Source: Acinetobacter vivianii (lineage in GTDB: Bacteria; Pseudomonadota; Gammaproteobacteria; Pseudomonadales; Moraxellaceae). From it: a stretch of DNA of 64,000 nucleotides. Numbering within the stretch: the first letter of the stretch is position 1; the number at the start of each line of letters is the position of its first letter. The notes below the pieces were generated by a model. The model was given only the letters and a program-made list of their open reading frames with translations, was not told the DNA's origin and made no database searches. Location: NCBI RefSeq assembly GCF_014635885.1, contig NZ_BMDR01000005.1:335381-399380 (forward strand), read 5' to 3'. This document shows, piece after piece, positions 53,179-61,755 of this stretch. The position numbers and the translations under genes were made by a program.

Positions 53179-55068
53179 TTGAGAGAAATGAGCCATTACT
53201 TAATCGAAAATAAGAATATTGCATGGTCAATGAGCTTTTGTTGGCTGGCGATGTTGTTGACTGTTTTTATTCTTAATCTAATTTTAGGTTTGGTCGTCCA
53301 TTTCTTTGATTATACGCAGCCGATCTGGTGGCATGTTCTTAGTCCTTATTTTATTCTCTTGCTTATTTTTGTGCTGTTCTGGTCGGTTGGTGCAGAACTT
53401 TATGTACTGCGTGAAGGTGGACATTCGCTTGCCAAGCAATTAAAGGCCAGACGTCTAGTATTTGATGAAAGTACGCCCGAAGAAAGTACGGCATTAAAAA
53501 TTGTAGAGCAAGTGGCCAAAAGCTTCTCTATCGATCCTCCTGCGGTCTATGTTTTACCTGATGAAGTCGGTGTAAATGCTTTAACCGCTGGCTTTAGGTC
53601 GCAAGATATTGTGATTATCCTGACTTGGGGCGCTTTGCAAAATCTTGATGAGCTGGAACTGTATGGCTTGCTCAGTTATGAGTTCAATCAGATTTTATCT
53701 GGTGAAGCAGTTGAAAATACCAAGCTTAAACTTTTGTATAGTGGCCTAACGACCTTTAGCCAATGGGGAAGCAAGCTGGCTCAAGCGGGTTATAGTCCTT
53801 ATGCAACGTCTTATCGCAATAAGTTTGAAACCATTTTTGTCGCGATAGGTGGGGTGATTTGGCTGATTGGAAGTTTAGGGATTTTAATTACCCGTGCAAT
53901 TAAATATCTGACTTTAAGTGGGCGAACCTTTCGCAATGATCTCAAGACCATGCGATTGATGAATAATAATGCCAATATTCAAACCCTATTAAGGATTTAC
54001 GTCCATCATTCGGGCTCGCAAATTCACAGTGCCTATTCTGAATCCATTTCGCATATGTGCTTTGCAAACTCATTGAGTCCACAAAGCTGGATGAATATTC
54101 ATCCCAGTATTAAAGATCGAATCTATGAATTGAATCCGACTTTATTGCAAGATTTACAATTAGAAAATCTAAGAAAATTACGTAATCGTCCTTTGTTTAG
54201 CTTGTTTCGTTCGCTGGAAGAAGAAACCGCTGACATTACGACGCCTTGGAGTTCACCACAGCCTTTACCGCTGTTGCGTTTATCACCGATTAGTTTTGCG
54301 TTGAATGATGCGATTAAGCCGCTTAATCCAGAAATACGTAAAAATAAGAAACGTCCTGAACTCATTCAGCGTGCGATGCAAACCGCAACCGGTTCGCGAG
54401 AGGTGATGGTTGCGATTTTAATGATTCGTCAATATCGCGAATTTATTCCACAGGATGCACCTGTCAGCCATGCCATTGTTGATGCTTTATTGAATCTAGA
54501 TGGTCGTATTCATGTGCAGATTTTCCATGATGCCTGTAAGAATATTGGGCACATGCCAGCCAGTATTGCCCGTCAATTTCTGACGAAGTTGGCGTGTATT
54601 ATTCAGGAAGATGGGGAAGTAGGTTTACTGGATGCCTTATTGCTTGAACGGGTTAAAAATGAGCTCAATTTAATGCCCGCCCATCTACCTGCTGCTTTTG
54701 AAGATGTGAAATCTCAGATTGTGCATCTGATTGATGCCTTGTTGCATGTCCAGCAAATCAATAGTCCGAATCAACTTGAAGTACGTGAACGTATTTTGCA
54801 ACTGCTTTTGACTGAAGAGGAAATGCAAACCTATGCGGATATTTCAGATGAGCCATTGGATCTGGCTGAAATCCTGAATGATGTGTCAGGGTTGTTATTG
54901 CGGGATCGTCTCAATATTTTGTCCATTGCAGAAAGATGCCTCTGGAATGACCGTATTATTACCCAAGATGAGTTAGATGTTTTAGAACTTTTATATTGGC
55001 GTCTGGGTTTTGATACGCATGAAGTGGTCGAACAAATGCAAAAGAAAAATAGTCTGATGATTATTTAA
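53179..55068 (+). CDS. M48-like membrane protein with degenerate zinc motif (predicted pseudoprotease)
   Basis: A 629-residue protein. Two N-terminal membrane helices and the region LREGGHSLAKQLKARRLVFDESTPEE...VAKSFSIDPPAVYVLPDEVGVNALTAG are typical of M48 peptidases of the HtpX-related large class. Where these carry HEFxH, this protein reads YEFNQ (from residue 167), so both zinc-binding His are lost. Another membrane helix lies near 220-240. A helical C-terminal domain (LLDALLLERVKNEL, ERCLWNDRIITQDELDVLELLYWRLG) is kept. The start may be TTG 53179 (AGGAA upstream) or ATG 53188. Confidence 0.85.
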   Translation: MREMSHYLIENKNIAWSMSFCWLAMLLTVFILNLILGLVVHFFDYTQPIWWHVLSPYFILLLIFVLFWSVGAELYVLREGGHSLAKQLKARRLVFDESTPEESTALKIVEQVAKSFSIDPPAVYVLPDEVGVNALTAGFRSQDIVIILTWGALQNLDELELYGLLSYEFNQILSGEAVENTKLKLLYSGLTTFSQWGSKLAQAGYSPYATSYRNKFETIFVAIGGVIWLIGSLGILITRAIKYLTLSGRTFRNDLKTMRLMNNNANIQTLLRIYVHHSGSQIHSAYSESISHMCFANSLSPQSWMNIHPSIKDRIYELNPTLLQDLQLENLRKLRNRPLFSLFRSLEEETADITTPWSSPQPLPLLRLSPISFALNDAIKPLNPEIRKNKKRPELIQRAMQTATGSREVMVAILMIRQYREFIPQDAPVSHAIVDALLNLDGRIHVQIFHDACKNIGHMPASIARQFLTKLACIIQEDGEVGLLDALLLERVKNELNLMPAHLPAAFEDVKSQIVHLIDALLHVQQINSPNQLEVRERILQLLLTEEEMQTYADISDEPLDLAEILNDVSGLLLRDRLNILSIAERCLWNDRIITQDELDVLELLYWRLGFDTHEVVEQMQKKNSLMII

Positions 55069-55194
55069 GAGATATTTATGTACATGCGTGCTTTTTTGAT
55101 AAAAACGTTACGTGACAATCACATAAAATGATGCCATTTCAAGGTAAGCTTGCCGTTTATTTTTATTCTTGTATTACGTGCTTTTGAGTAATTT

Positions 55195-55995
55195 ATGGAA
55201 CATATTGAAATTTTAAAAGCCTTATTTTTAGGCTTTATTGAGGGTTTAACCGAATTCCTACCCATTTCAAGTACAGGTCATTTGATTTTATTTGGTCATA
55301 TGATCGACTTTCATTCAGATGACGGTCGTGTTTTTGAGGTTGTGATTCAGCTTGGCGCGATTCTAGCGGTATGCTGGTTATATCGACAAAAGATTTTTGA
55401 CTTGGTCAAAGGTTTTTTTAGTGGCGATGCAGAAGCGCGACATTTTGCTTTTAGTGTTTTATTGGCGTTTATTCCGGCGGTGGTGATTGGGGTATTTGCA
55501 GTCGATTTTATTAAGAGCGTGTTGTTTAGTCCTCTTGTGGTTGCAGTCGCTTTAATTGTCGGTGGTCTGATCATTTTCTGGGTTGAATCAATTAAATTTG
55601 ATCATAAAACCACGGATGCGACCAAGATTACCTATAAGCAGGCTTTTCTGGTGGGGTGTGCGCAATGTGTTGCCATGATTCCGGGAACCTCGCGTTCAGG
55701 TGCAACTATTGTCGGTGGCATGTTCTCGGGCTTGTCTCGTAAAGCAGCAACCGAGTTTTCCTTTTTCTTGGCGATGCCAACCATGTTGGGTGCAGCGGTA
55801 TTTGACTTGGCACGTAATGCTGATGTGCTAACGCAAGATAATATGCTGAATATTGCGGTGGGTTTTGTGGCTGCCTTTATTTCGGCACTGTTTGTGGTCA
55901 GTGCATTGGTCAAATTTGTTGAACGACACACATTACGTGTGTTTGCTTGGTACCGTATTGTTCTCGGTATTATTTTGTTGTTTGTTTTCCTATAA
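55195..55995 (+). CDS. uppP: Undecaprenyl-diphosphatase UppP (BacA)
   Basis: UppP is an inner-membrane enzyme recycling undecaprenyl diphosphate to the monophosphate carrier for peptidoglycan and other envelope polymers; overexpression gives bacitracin resistance. The 266-residue protein has the two inverted-repeat signatures [21 protein letters not shown] (catalytic Glu) and [13 protein letters not shown] (Arg/Ser) and about eight membrane segments. Confidence 0.96.
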   Translation: MEHIEILKALFLGFIEGLTEFLPISSTGHLILFGHMIDFHSDDGRVFEVVIQLGAILAVCWLYRQKIFDLVKGFFSGDAEARHFAFSVLLAFIPAVVIGVFAVDFIKSVLFSPLVVAVALIVGGLIIFWVESIKFDHKTTDATKITYKQAFLVGCAQCVAMIPGTSRSGATIVGGMFSGLSRKAATEFSFFLAMPTMLGAAVFDLARNADVLTQDNMLNIAVGFVAAFISALFVVSALVKFVERHTLRVFAWYRIVLGIILLFVFL

Positions 55996-56005
55996 AAAAT
56001 AAAAA

Positions 56006-56035
56006 ACTCTCCCTTTTGGCAAATGCGAAAAGGGA
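56006..56035. other. Hairpin after uppP, T-tract on the minus strand only
   Basis: TCTCCCTTTT-N10-AAAAGGGAGA is a perfect 10-base stem. The plus-strand tail is TTCTCAG, while the minus strand continues GTTTTTTATTTTT. Both neighbouring genes are on the plus strand. Confidence 0.6.
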
Positions 56036-56103
56036 GATTCTCAGTTAAGATTCCCATCTCTTATTTCTAATCTTTCATATTCCTATATGGGTTCGACTGC
56101 AAG

Positions 56104-56901
56104 ATGACAATAGCTAAAATGAATGCCCGTGACTTAATTATTGATTTGCTTCTGGGGCTACAAGGTCGTGCGATTTCAATTAAGCAGATTATTGTCGCGG
56201 CAAGACTATTCGATATTAGTGAGAACAGCATTCGCGTGGCGGTTACTCGTTTATCGAGTGATGGCGTCATAGAAGCGATTGAGCGCGGTGTGTATCAGTT
56301 TACAGTGCAGTCGCATGAATGGGCTGATGTCATGTTGAATCGTAAACAAGGGATTAAACAGACCAAGCACTGGAATCATCAATATTTGGCAGTATTTACG
56401 GGTGAGTTGGGACGTGTTGATCGTACTGCTTTAAATCGTCGGGAAAGAGCATTAAAACATTTCGGTTTTAAAGAGCTGGAACAGGGAATTTATATTCGTC
56501 CAGATAATCTGGCGATTGGCTTTGATCAGTTATTTTCAGAATTAAAATCTTCAGGTTTAGAAGAGACCGCAAAAATCTGCCAAATTAACCATTTTGATGC
56601 GACAACTTTAGCAAACTTGCCAAAACTCTGGGCGACCCAGACTTTAAACCAGAATTATGAAAAATATTGTCAGATGATCCAGCAATGGTTAGCGACTGTA
56701 CCGCAACTCTCCTTAGAGGATGCCGCTCGAGAGTCGTTATTACTTGGACGACAAACGATTTCTTTATTGATGAATGATCCCTTATTGCCAGAAGATTTTG
56801 TGGATGTACAGCTCCGACAACAGTTTGCTGAAAGTGTGCAACGACTTGATCAGACAGGTCTGGAAGCATGGCGTAAATTCTATGAAAATCATGTTGAGTA
56901 A
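56104..56901 (+). CDS. PaaX-family transcriptional regulator
   Basis: This 265-residue protein has the PaaX N-terminal winged helix (RDLIIDLLLGLQGRAISIKQIIVAARLFDISENSIRVAVTRLSSDGVIE), then the central Cas2-like PaaX domain (WLAVFT-type strand seen as YLAVFTGELGR) and a C-terminal helical domain. PaaX proper represses phenylacetate genes on binding phenylacetyl-CoA. No paa cluster is present here, so it probably controls the desaturase/thioesterase genes downstream; that is inference from position. Confidence 0.88.
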   Translation: MTIAKMNARDLIIDLLLGLQGRAISIKQIIVAARLFDISENSIRVAVTRLSSDGVIEAIERGVYQFTVQSHEWADVMLNRKQGIKQTKHWNHQYLAVFTGELGRVDRTALNRRERALKHFGFKELEQGIYIRPDNLAIGFDQLFSELKSSGLEETAKICQINHFDATTLANLPKLWATQTLNQNYEKYCQMIQQWLATVPQLSLEDAARESLLLGRQTISLLMNDPLLPEDFVDVQLRQQFAESVQRLDQTGLEAWRKFYENHVE

Positions 56902-57027
56902 AGGTTGATTACAAATATTACAGATAATTTAATTTTAATTTATTGACAGAAATATTACTAAGTTTAAAATAAAAATATAAATTGTGTAGTTTTATAAGAA
57001 TAGAACACATTCAGGCAGGATAGAGAG

Positions 57028-58011
57028 ATGAATACACGCGTTGCAATTAGTGACTTATTCAGTAGAGAGGAAATTACTGAACTCACCGCTAAATCAGATT
57101 TGTATGGCAGTTGGGCTGTGTTCTCAACTTGGGCAGTCATTGGTGGGACTTTTGCCGCAGTAGCGAGTTCATGGGAATATTTGCCCTCTTGGGGTAAATT
57201 GCTGATGTGTATTGCAGCATTGGTCATTTTGGCGGGACGTCAATTGGCACTGGCAATTATCATGCATGACGCATCTCATCAAAGTCTGTTTAAAACCAAA
57301 TGGCTCAATGACACTTTAACTGATTGGTTATGTGCGCGTCCGATCTGGAATGATCTGCATAAATATCGTGCCCATCACATGCGTCATCACAGTAAAACCT
57401 CAACAGTGGATGATCCTGATTTATCGCTTGTGACAGGCTTTCCGACCTCTAAGAAATCTTTAATGCGTAAATTTATACGTGATTTATCAGGAGTAACTGG
57501 ATTTAAATTTGCGGTTGGTCGTGTGTTGATGGATATTGAGAAAATGGAGTGGACGGTTTCTAATGATCGTCGCTGGATTTCTCAGGAAGGCAAACACTGG
57601 ACTGATTATCCGAAAGCATTCCTGAAAAATAGTGGTGGGGCAATTGCCACCAATGCAGCGTTATTTTCAGCCCTATGGGCAGCAGGTCATCCTAAACTTT
57701 ATGCATTGTGGGTTGTGGCATATTTAACACCATTTCCTTTATTTCTCAGAGTTCGTTCAATGGCAGAGCATGCTGGCATGGCGAGCAGTCCTTGTGCTTT
57801 AACCAATACCCGTACCACCAAAGCAGGCTATCTTGCACGCGCTTTGGTTGCACCGATTAATGTTAACTATCATAAAGAACATCATTTGATGGCTGCGGTA
57901 CCTTACTTTAAACTGCCAAAAGTGCATCAAATGCTGCGTGAACGTGGACATGTGGGTGAACCGCCAAGCTATTGGCAGGTATTAAATGAGCTTTCTAGTC
58001 AGGCTGATTAG
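57028..58011 (+). CDS. Membrane fatty acid desaturase
   Basis: This 327-residue integral-membrane di-iron desaturase has its three His boxes readable as HDASH, HHMRHH (in YRAHHMRHH) and HKEHH (in YHKEHHLM), with hydrophobic helices between. It introduces a double bond in acyl chains or a related lipid. A GAGAG-type ribosome site precedes the ATG. The PaaX-family gene upstream and thioesterase gene downstream may form one regulatory unit. Confidence 0.92.
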   Translation: MNTRVAISDLFSREEITELTAKSDLYGSWAVFSTWAVIGGTFAAVASSWEYLPSWGKLLMCIAALVILAGRQLALAIIMHDASHQSLFKTKWLNDTLTDWLCARPIWNDLHKYRAHHMRHHSKTSTVDDPDLSLVTGFPTSKKSLMRKFIRDLSGVTGFKFAVGRVLMDIEKMEWTVSNDRRWISQEGKHWTDYPKAFLKNSGGAIATNAALFSALWAAGHPKLYALWVVAYLTPFPLFLRVRSMAEHAGMASSPCALTNTRTTKAGYLARALVAPINVNYHKEHHLMAAVPYFKLPKVHQMLRERGHVGEPPSYWQVLNELSSQAD

Positions 58012-58070
58012 ATGGGAAACTCAAGCATTACATTTTAAGAAAGATATAATTGGAACAATAGGAATAATGC

Positions 58071-58493
58071 ATGGCAGCAACAAAAGACGAAATTATGGGA
58101 TTTTTGGCGCAGGAATTTCCGCAAGCGTTGATGAAAAGTACCATTGAAGAGATTACACCAAGAGGTGCACAGCTGCTTTATCGTGTGGATACTGGAGATT
58201 TGCGGCCGGGACAGACGGTTTCAGGGCCGACTTTAATGCTGGTTGCAGATTACGTGCTGTATATTGCCATTCTGGGGCATTTAGGTCTGGTCGCGATGGC
58301 CGTGACCACCAATATGACCATTAACTTTTTCCGTAAACCAAATGGCAATCGCGATCTTCGAGCCGTCTGTAAATTGATAAAAGTGGGAAAAACCTTAGTT
58401 ACAGGCGAGGTCTGGTTGTATTCGCTGGATGATGAAGAACCAGTGGCACATGTGATTGGAACTTATGCGCTACCACAAAACCCAACGGATTAA
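58071..58493 (+). CDS. PaaI-type hot-dog thioesterase
   Basis: This 140-residue single hot-dog protein reads VDTGDLRPGQTVSGPTLMLVADYVLYIAILGHLG and VTTNMTINFFRKPNG, the PaaI/YdiI pattern with an acidic catalytic residue on the central helix. The substrate is probably an acyl-CoA. It begins 59 bases after the desaturase. An extended stem (AAAACCGA...TCGGTTTT) follows as terminator. Confidence 0.88.
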   Translation: MAATKDEIMGFLAQEFPQALMKSTIEEITPRGAQLLYRVDTGDLRPGQTVSGPTLMLVADYVLYIAILGHLGLVAMAVTTNMTINFFRKPNGNRDLRAVCKLIKVGKTLVTGEVWLYSLDDEEPVAHVIGTYALPQNPTD

Positions 58494-58500
58494 TTCTTAA

Positions 58501-58550
58501 AACCGAACAGATTAATCAGTTGATTTAAATCATCTACTCGGTTTTTATTG
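58501..58550 (+). terminator. Probable intrinsic terminator
   Basis: AAACCGA and TCGGTTT arms enclose a long AT-rich region that can itself pair (GATTTAAATC), then Ts. It is weaker than the other terminators in the window because of the long loop. Confidence 0.6.
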
Positions 58551-58646
58551 ACTGCAAATCTATTAAAAAAATAAATCGCGTCATAGGATCATGCTGCTAA
58601 ATCAGGTGAGATGAATAGATAATAAATCTTATCTGGGAAGAACGAG

Positions 58647-59639
58647 ATGATAATTAAAAACGGTTTGATTGCTTTGGCCTTACTTGGGTTTGCAGTTAAT
58701 ACTCAGGCCAAGCAAACAGTGTGTGTATTCGATCCTGTGGGTAAATCGGGTGATGCTTTTGCATTGGCAAAGGACTATGCGCTTGAAGCCAAGAAATGGG
58801 GCGCGGATATCGATTTACGTGCTTATGTCGATGAACGTGTTGCCGCAGAAGATTTGAAAGTTGGACAATGCGATGGTGCAATTATCAGTGGTTTACGGGG
58901 GCGACAGTTCAATAAATATGTCGGTTCTCTGGATGCAATTGGCGCATTAACCGATTTAAAAACGGCAATTTTAGCCTATCAAATTTTGTCAAAGCCGCAA
59001 GCTGCAAAAAGTATGATCAATGGGCCTTATGAAATTGCCGGGCTTGGCACGATTGGGCCTGCTTATCTGTTTGTTTCTGACCGCAGTATCAATACATTAG
59101 CCAAGGCTGCGGGGAAGAAAGTCGGGGTGTTTGCCTATGATGAGGCACAACCGAAGCTGGTCGCTCAAGTCGGTGCCCAAGCAGTTTCTGTAGATGTGAC
59201 CAATGCAGGTGCAAAATTTAACAATCATCAGATTGATATTGTCCCAGCACCGATTGTTGCCTATAAGCCCTTTGAGCTTTATAAGGGTTTGGGAGATAAA
59301 GGTGGAATCGTAAAATTTCCACTCACTCAAATTTCAGCAAATTTTATTATTCGCAAGGATAAGTTTCCAGCAGGATTTGGACAAAAGTCACGTGAATGGG
59401 TAGCAGGTCAACTCGGTCGTACTTTTAATATTATCGCCAAATATGAAAAGGAAATTCCTGCAAAATATTGGATGAATATTTCACCTGAAGAGCAGGTGAA
59501 CTATATGAAAATGATGCGTGAGGCACGTATTTCACTGACCAAAGCAGGTATCTACGATCCCAAAATGATGAACTTCTTGAAGAAGGTTCGCTGTAAACAA
59601 AATCCAAATAGTTTTGAATGTGCACTGAATGATGAATAA
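58647..59639 (+). CDS. Periplasmic putative solute-binding protein (DUF6091-like)
   Basis: This 330-residue protein has a signal peptide (GLIALALLGFAVNTQA) and a type-2 periplasmic-binding-like fold: VCVFDPVGKSGDAFALAKDYALEAKKWGADIDLRAY, CDGAIISGLRGRQFNKYVGSLDAIGA, and KKVGVFAYDEAQPKLVAQVGA. It looks like the DUF6091 putative solute-binding family. No transporter permease is adjacent, so the ligand and partner are unknown. It is monocistronic, with a hairpin behind it. Confidence 0.8.
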   Translation: MIIKNGLIALALLGFAVNTQAKQTVCVFDPVGKSGDAFALAKDYALEAKKWGADIDLRAYVDERVAAEDLKVGQCDGAIISGLRGRQFNKYVGSLDAIGALTDLKTAILAYQILSKPQAAKSMINGPYEIAGLGTIGPAYLFVSDRSINTLAKAAGKKVGVFAYDEAQPKLVAQVGAQAVSVDVTNAGAKFNNHQIDIVPAPIVAYKPFELYKGLGDKGGIVKFPLTQISANFIIRKDKFPAGFGQKSREWVAGQLGRTFNIIAKYEKEIPAKYWMNISPEEQVNYMKMMREARISLTKAGIYDPKMMNFLKKVRCKQNPNSFECALNDE

Positions 59640-59660
59640 ATCATGAATCAGGCTCGGTAT

Positions 59661-59698
59661 AACTCTCTTTATTGATTGTAATTTAGAGGGTTTTTGCT
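59661..59698 (+). terminator. Intrinsic terminator
   Basis: AACTCTCT pairs with AGAGGGTT (one T-G pair) around a 15-base AT loop and is followed by a T5 tract. Confidence 0.7.
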
Positions 59699-59736
59699 TT
59701 TTAATCTGGCAATAAATTTTAAAAAACATAACAACA

Positions 59737-60591
59737 ATGCTGTATGCGAAAGTGCGAGAACATGCTACAAATAAACCTGTCCAAATTTATTTGTACCCAC
59801 GATTTTTAACTTATATGACGATACCGCCCGACTTAATACCTTTATCGCAAATTGAGTCAAATCAAGAACATATTTTAGCGATCAAGCGTAATGATTTAGT
59901 GCCTTTATTAAACGATCCACATCGTTTAAATCATTATGCAGATCATTTGGTGCAAGCACAGAGTGTCCTGCTCAATGGTGTTGATCCAAAACTGAATCAG
60001 CAACTGAGCGAAGTAATTAGCCAGATTATTCAGCAGCTTTCGGTTTCAAAAAAATATCTGGGTGGGCGTCGCTTCAATGCATTGCAAAAATGGTTGGGGA
60101 TTGATGTCGAATACGATGCTGGGCAAGTCAAATATGTCAAAGATTTAGATCGCTTGATTAATGAAGCCAATCATCTGAGTCAGCGCTTACAGATTGAGAT
60201 CCAGAAATCTCAATCACGTTTGCAGCAGGCATTCGGTTTGCGCGAGCAGATGGCAGCTTATATTCAAGCCGCAGATGAGTTTTTAAAAGAATATCCTCAA
60301 TTTAGCAAACAGCAGGTGCTGGACCATTTTGTTGAGCGGCTTTCGAAAAAAGTGAATACATTACAAACTTTGCAGAGTAGTAATGATATTGCGATGAAGC
60401 AAATGCAATTATCCCAACATTTATCCTTTAGTCTTTTAGACCGTTTTAAAGAAGCGCAACAGGTTTTAATTCCTGCATGGCAATATCATTTGAAGCAAAG
60501 TCGTGAGTCCAGCTCATCAGCGACTATTGAACAACTGGACAAGAGTCGAGAAAACTTGATTCAGAATTTGAAAAAATCATTACAGAAATAA
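59737..60591 (+). CDS. TelA-like paralogue, shortened
   Basis: This 284-residue, mostly helical protein is encoded directly before telA. It keeps the TelA layout in reduced form. A GGRRFNALQKWLG segment stands where TelA has FFGGLLSKLKGAK. A coiled-coil pair follows (SRLQQAFGLREQMAAYIQAADEF), and then ERLSKKVNTLQTLQSSNDIAMKQMQLSQ...LLDRFKEAQQVLIPAWQYHL aligns with the TelA core LEKRVSDLQVLQQSAMQ...LVDKFYAIKNITLPAWKNQI. I read it as a diverged duplicate. A start at 59815 is possible. Function unknown. Confidence 0.75.
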   Translation: MLYAKVREHATNKPVQIYLYPRFLTYMTIPPDLIPLSQIESNQEHILAIKRNDLVPLLNDPHRLNHYADHLVQAQSVLLNGVDPKLNQQLSEVISQIIQQLSVSKKYLGGRRFNALQKWLGIDVEYDAGQVKYVKDLDRLINEANHLSQRLQIEIQKSQSRLQQAFGLREQMAAYIQAADEFLKEYPQFSKQQVLDHFVERLSKKVNTLQTLQSSNDIAMKQMQLSQHLSFSLLDRFKEAQQVLIPAWQYHLKQSRESSSSATIEQLDKSRENLIQNLKKSLQK

Positions 60592-60603
60592 GAGGGGAAT
60601 ATC

Positions 60604-61728
60604 ATGTCAGATTCAGAACTTAGCAAAGTATCTCATGAACTTGAACTCAAGCCTGAGCAACGTTTTGAGCAACTCAACCTAAAAGAATTGGGTTTACAGC
60701 CACAAGACCTTGCTGAAGTAATGGATGCCCATAAAGAGTTGGCAGAAATTAGCACGACTGTTGTGGCAGAGTACGGCAAAAATATTGCCAATAAGACCTC
60801 GACTTATACCGATGAGTTATTAAGTTTGGTGCAAAATAAAGATCTGGATAGCACGGGGCAAAAGCTCAATGAAGTGGTGCAAGTCGCTCAGCAGCTAAAT
60901 ACTTCAAGTATTCTGAATAAATCAAAAAACTCGGGTTTTTTTGGTGGCTTACTGAGCAAACTTAAGGGTGCCAAACAAAATTTTGACCAGCATTTTAATA
61001 CCACCAAAGAACAAATTGATGTGTTGGTTAAGGAAATTGAAAGCTCGCAATCAGGCTTGAAGGCGCGAGTTGGTACGCTTGATAAAATGTTTGATGCCGT
61101 ACAGGATGAATATAAGCAGTTGGGTGTCTACATTGCAGCAGGTCAATTGAAGCAGCAAGATATCCAGCAGCAGATTTCAGCTTTGACTTCTCAAGAGCAG
61201 GATCAGCAGACCACGCAGCAGATTTATGATCTGAATCATTTGGCCAATAATCTTGAAAAACGGGTGAGTGATTTACAGGTTTTACAACAGTCTGCCATGC
61301 AAACATTGCCAATGATCCGCATTATCCAGTCGAATAACCTGATGCTGGTGGATAAGTTCTATGCGATTAAAAACATCACTTTACCAGCTTGGAAAAATCA
61401 GATTAGTCTGGCGATTTCATTGCAAGAACAAAAGAATAGCGTGCAGCTTGCCAAAGCCATTGATGACACCACCAATGAGTTATTACGTCGTAATGCCGAG
61501 TTACTTCATCAAAACTCGGTCGATACAGCGAAAGCGAATCAGCGTTCAGTGATTGATGTGGAAACACTTGAACATGTTCAAAACACCCTCATTAAAACAG
61601 TAAACGATGTGATTCAGATCCAGAAAGAAGGCATGCAGAAACGTGCAGAAGCAACGACACGTTTACGTGCATTGCAGGATAGTTTGAATCATCTGGTGCT
61701 GGAGAATAGTCAGCCACCTCAATCTTGA
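60604..61728 (+). CDS. telA: TelA/KlaA-family toxic anion resistance protein
   Basis: This 374-residue protein belongs to the TelA family (PF05816), linked to tellurite resistance and envelope stress though its mechanism is unknown. Recognisable parts are FFGGLLSKLKGAKQNFDQHF, the coiled-coil region KARVGTLDKMFDAVQDEYKQLGVYIAAGQ, and the conserved core LPMIRIIQSNNLMLVDKFYAIKNITLPAWKNQ. AGAGGGG lies before the ATG. The shortened paralogue is 12 bases upstream and a membrane protein gene 27 bases downstream, all in one direction. Confidence 0.9.
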   Translation: MSDSELSKVSHELELKPEQRFEQLNLKELGLQPQDLAEVMDAHKELAEISTTVVAEYGKNIANKTSTYTDELLSLVQNKDLDSTGQKLNEVVQVAQQLNTSSILNKSKNSGFFGGLLSKLKGAKQNFDQHFNTTKEQIDVLVKEIESSQSGLKARVGTLDKMFDAVQDEYKQLGVYIAAGQLKQQDIQQQISALTSQEQDQQTTQQIYDLNHLANNLEKRVSDLQVLQQSAMQTLPMIRIIQSNNLMLVDKFYAIKNITLPAWKNQISLAISLQEQKNSVQLAKAIDDTTNELLRRNAELLHQNSVDTAKANQRSVIDVETLEHVQNTLIKTVNDVIQIQKEGMQKRAEATTRLRALQDSLNHLVLENSQPPQS

Positions 61729-61755
61729 TACGATTAATTTTTGAAGGAAAGATCA

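Noticed and set aside
56104..58493. Interpreting the PaaX and PaaI-type genes as a phenylacetate catabolism cluster
   Set aside because: No paaABCDE ring oxygenase, ligase or other paa genes are present; both names refer to broad families.
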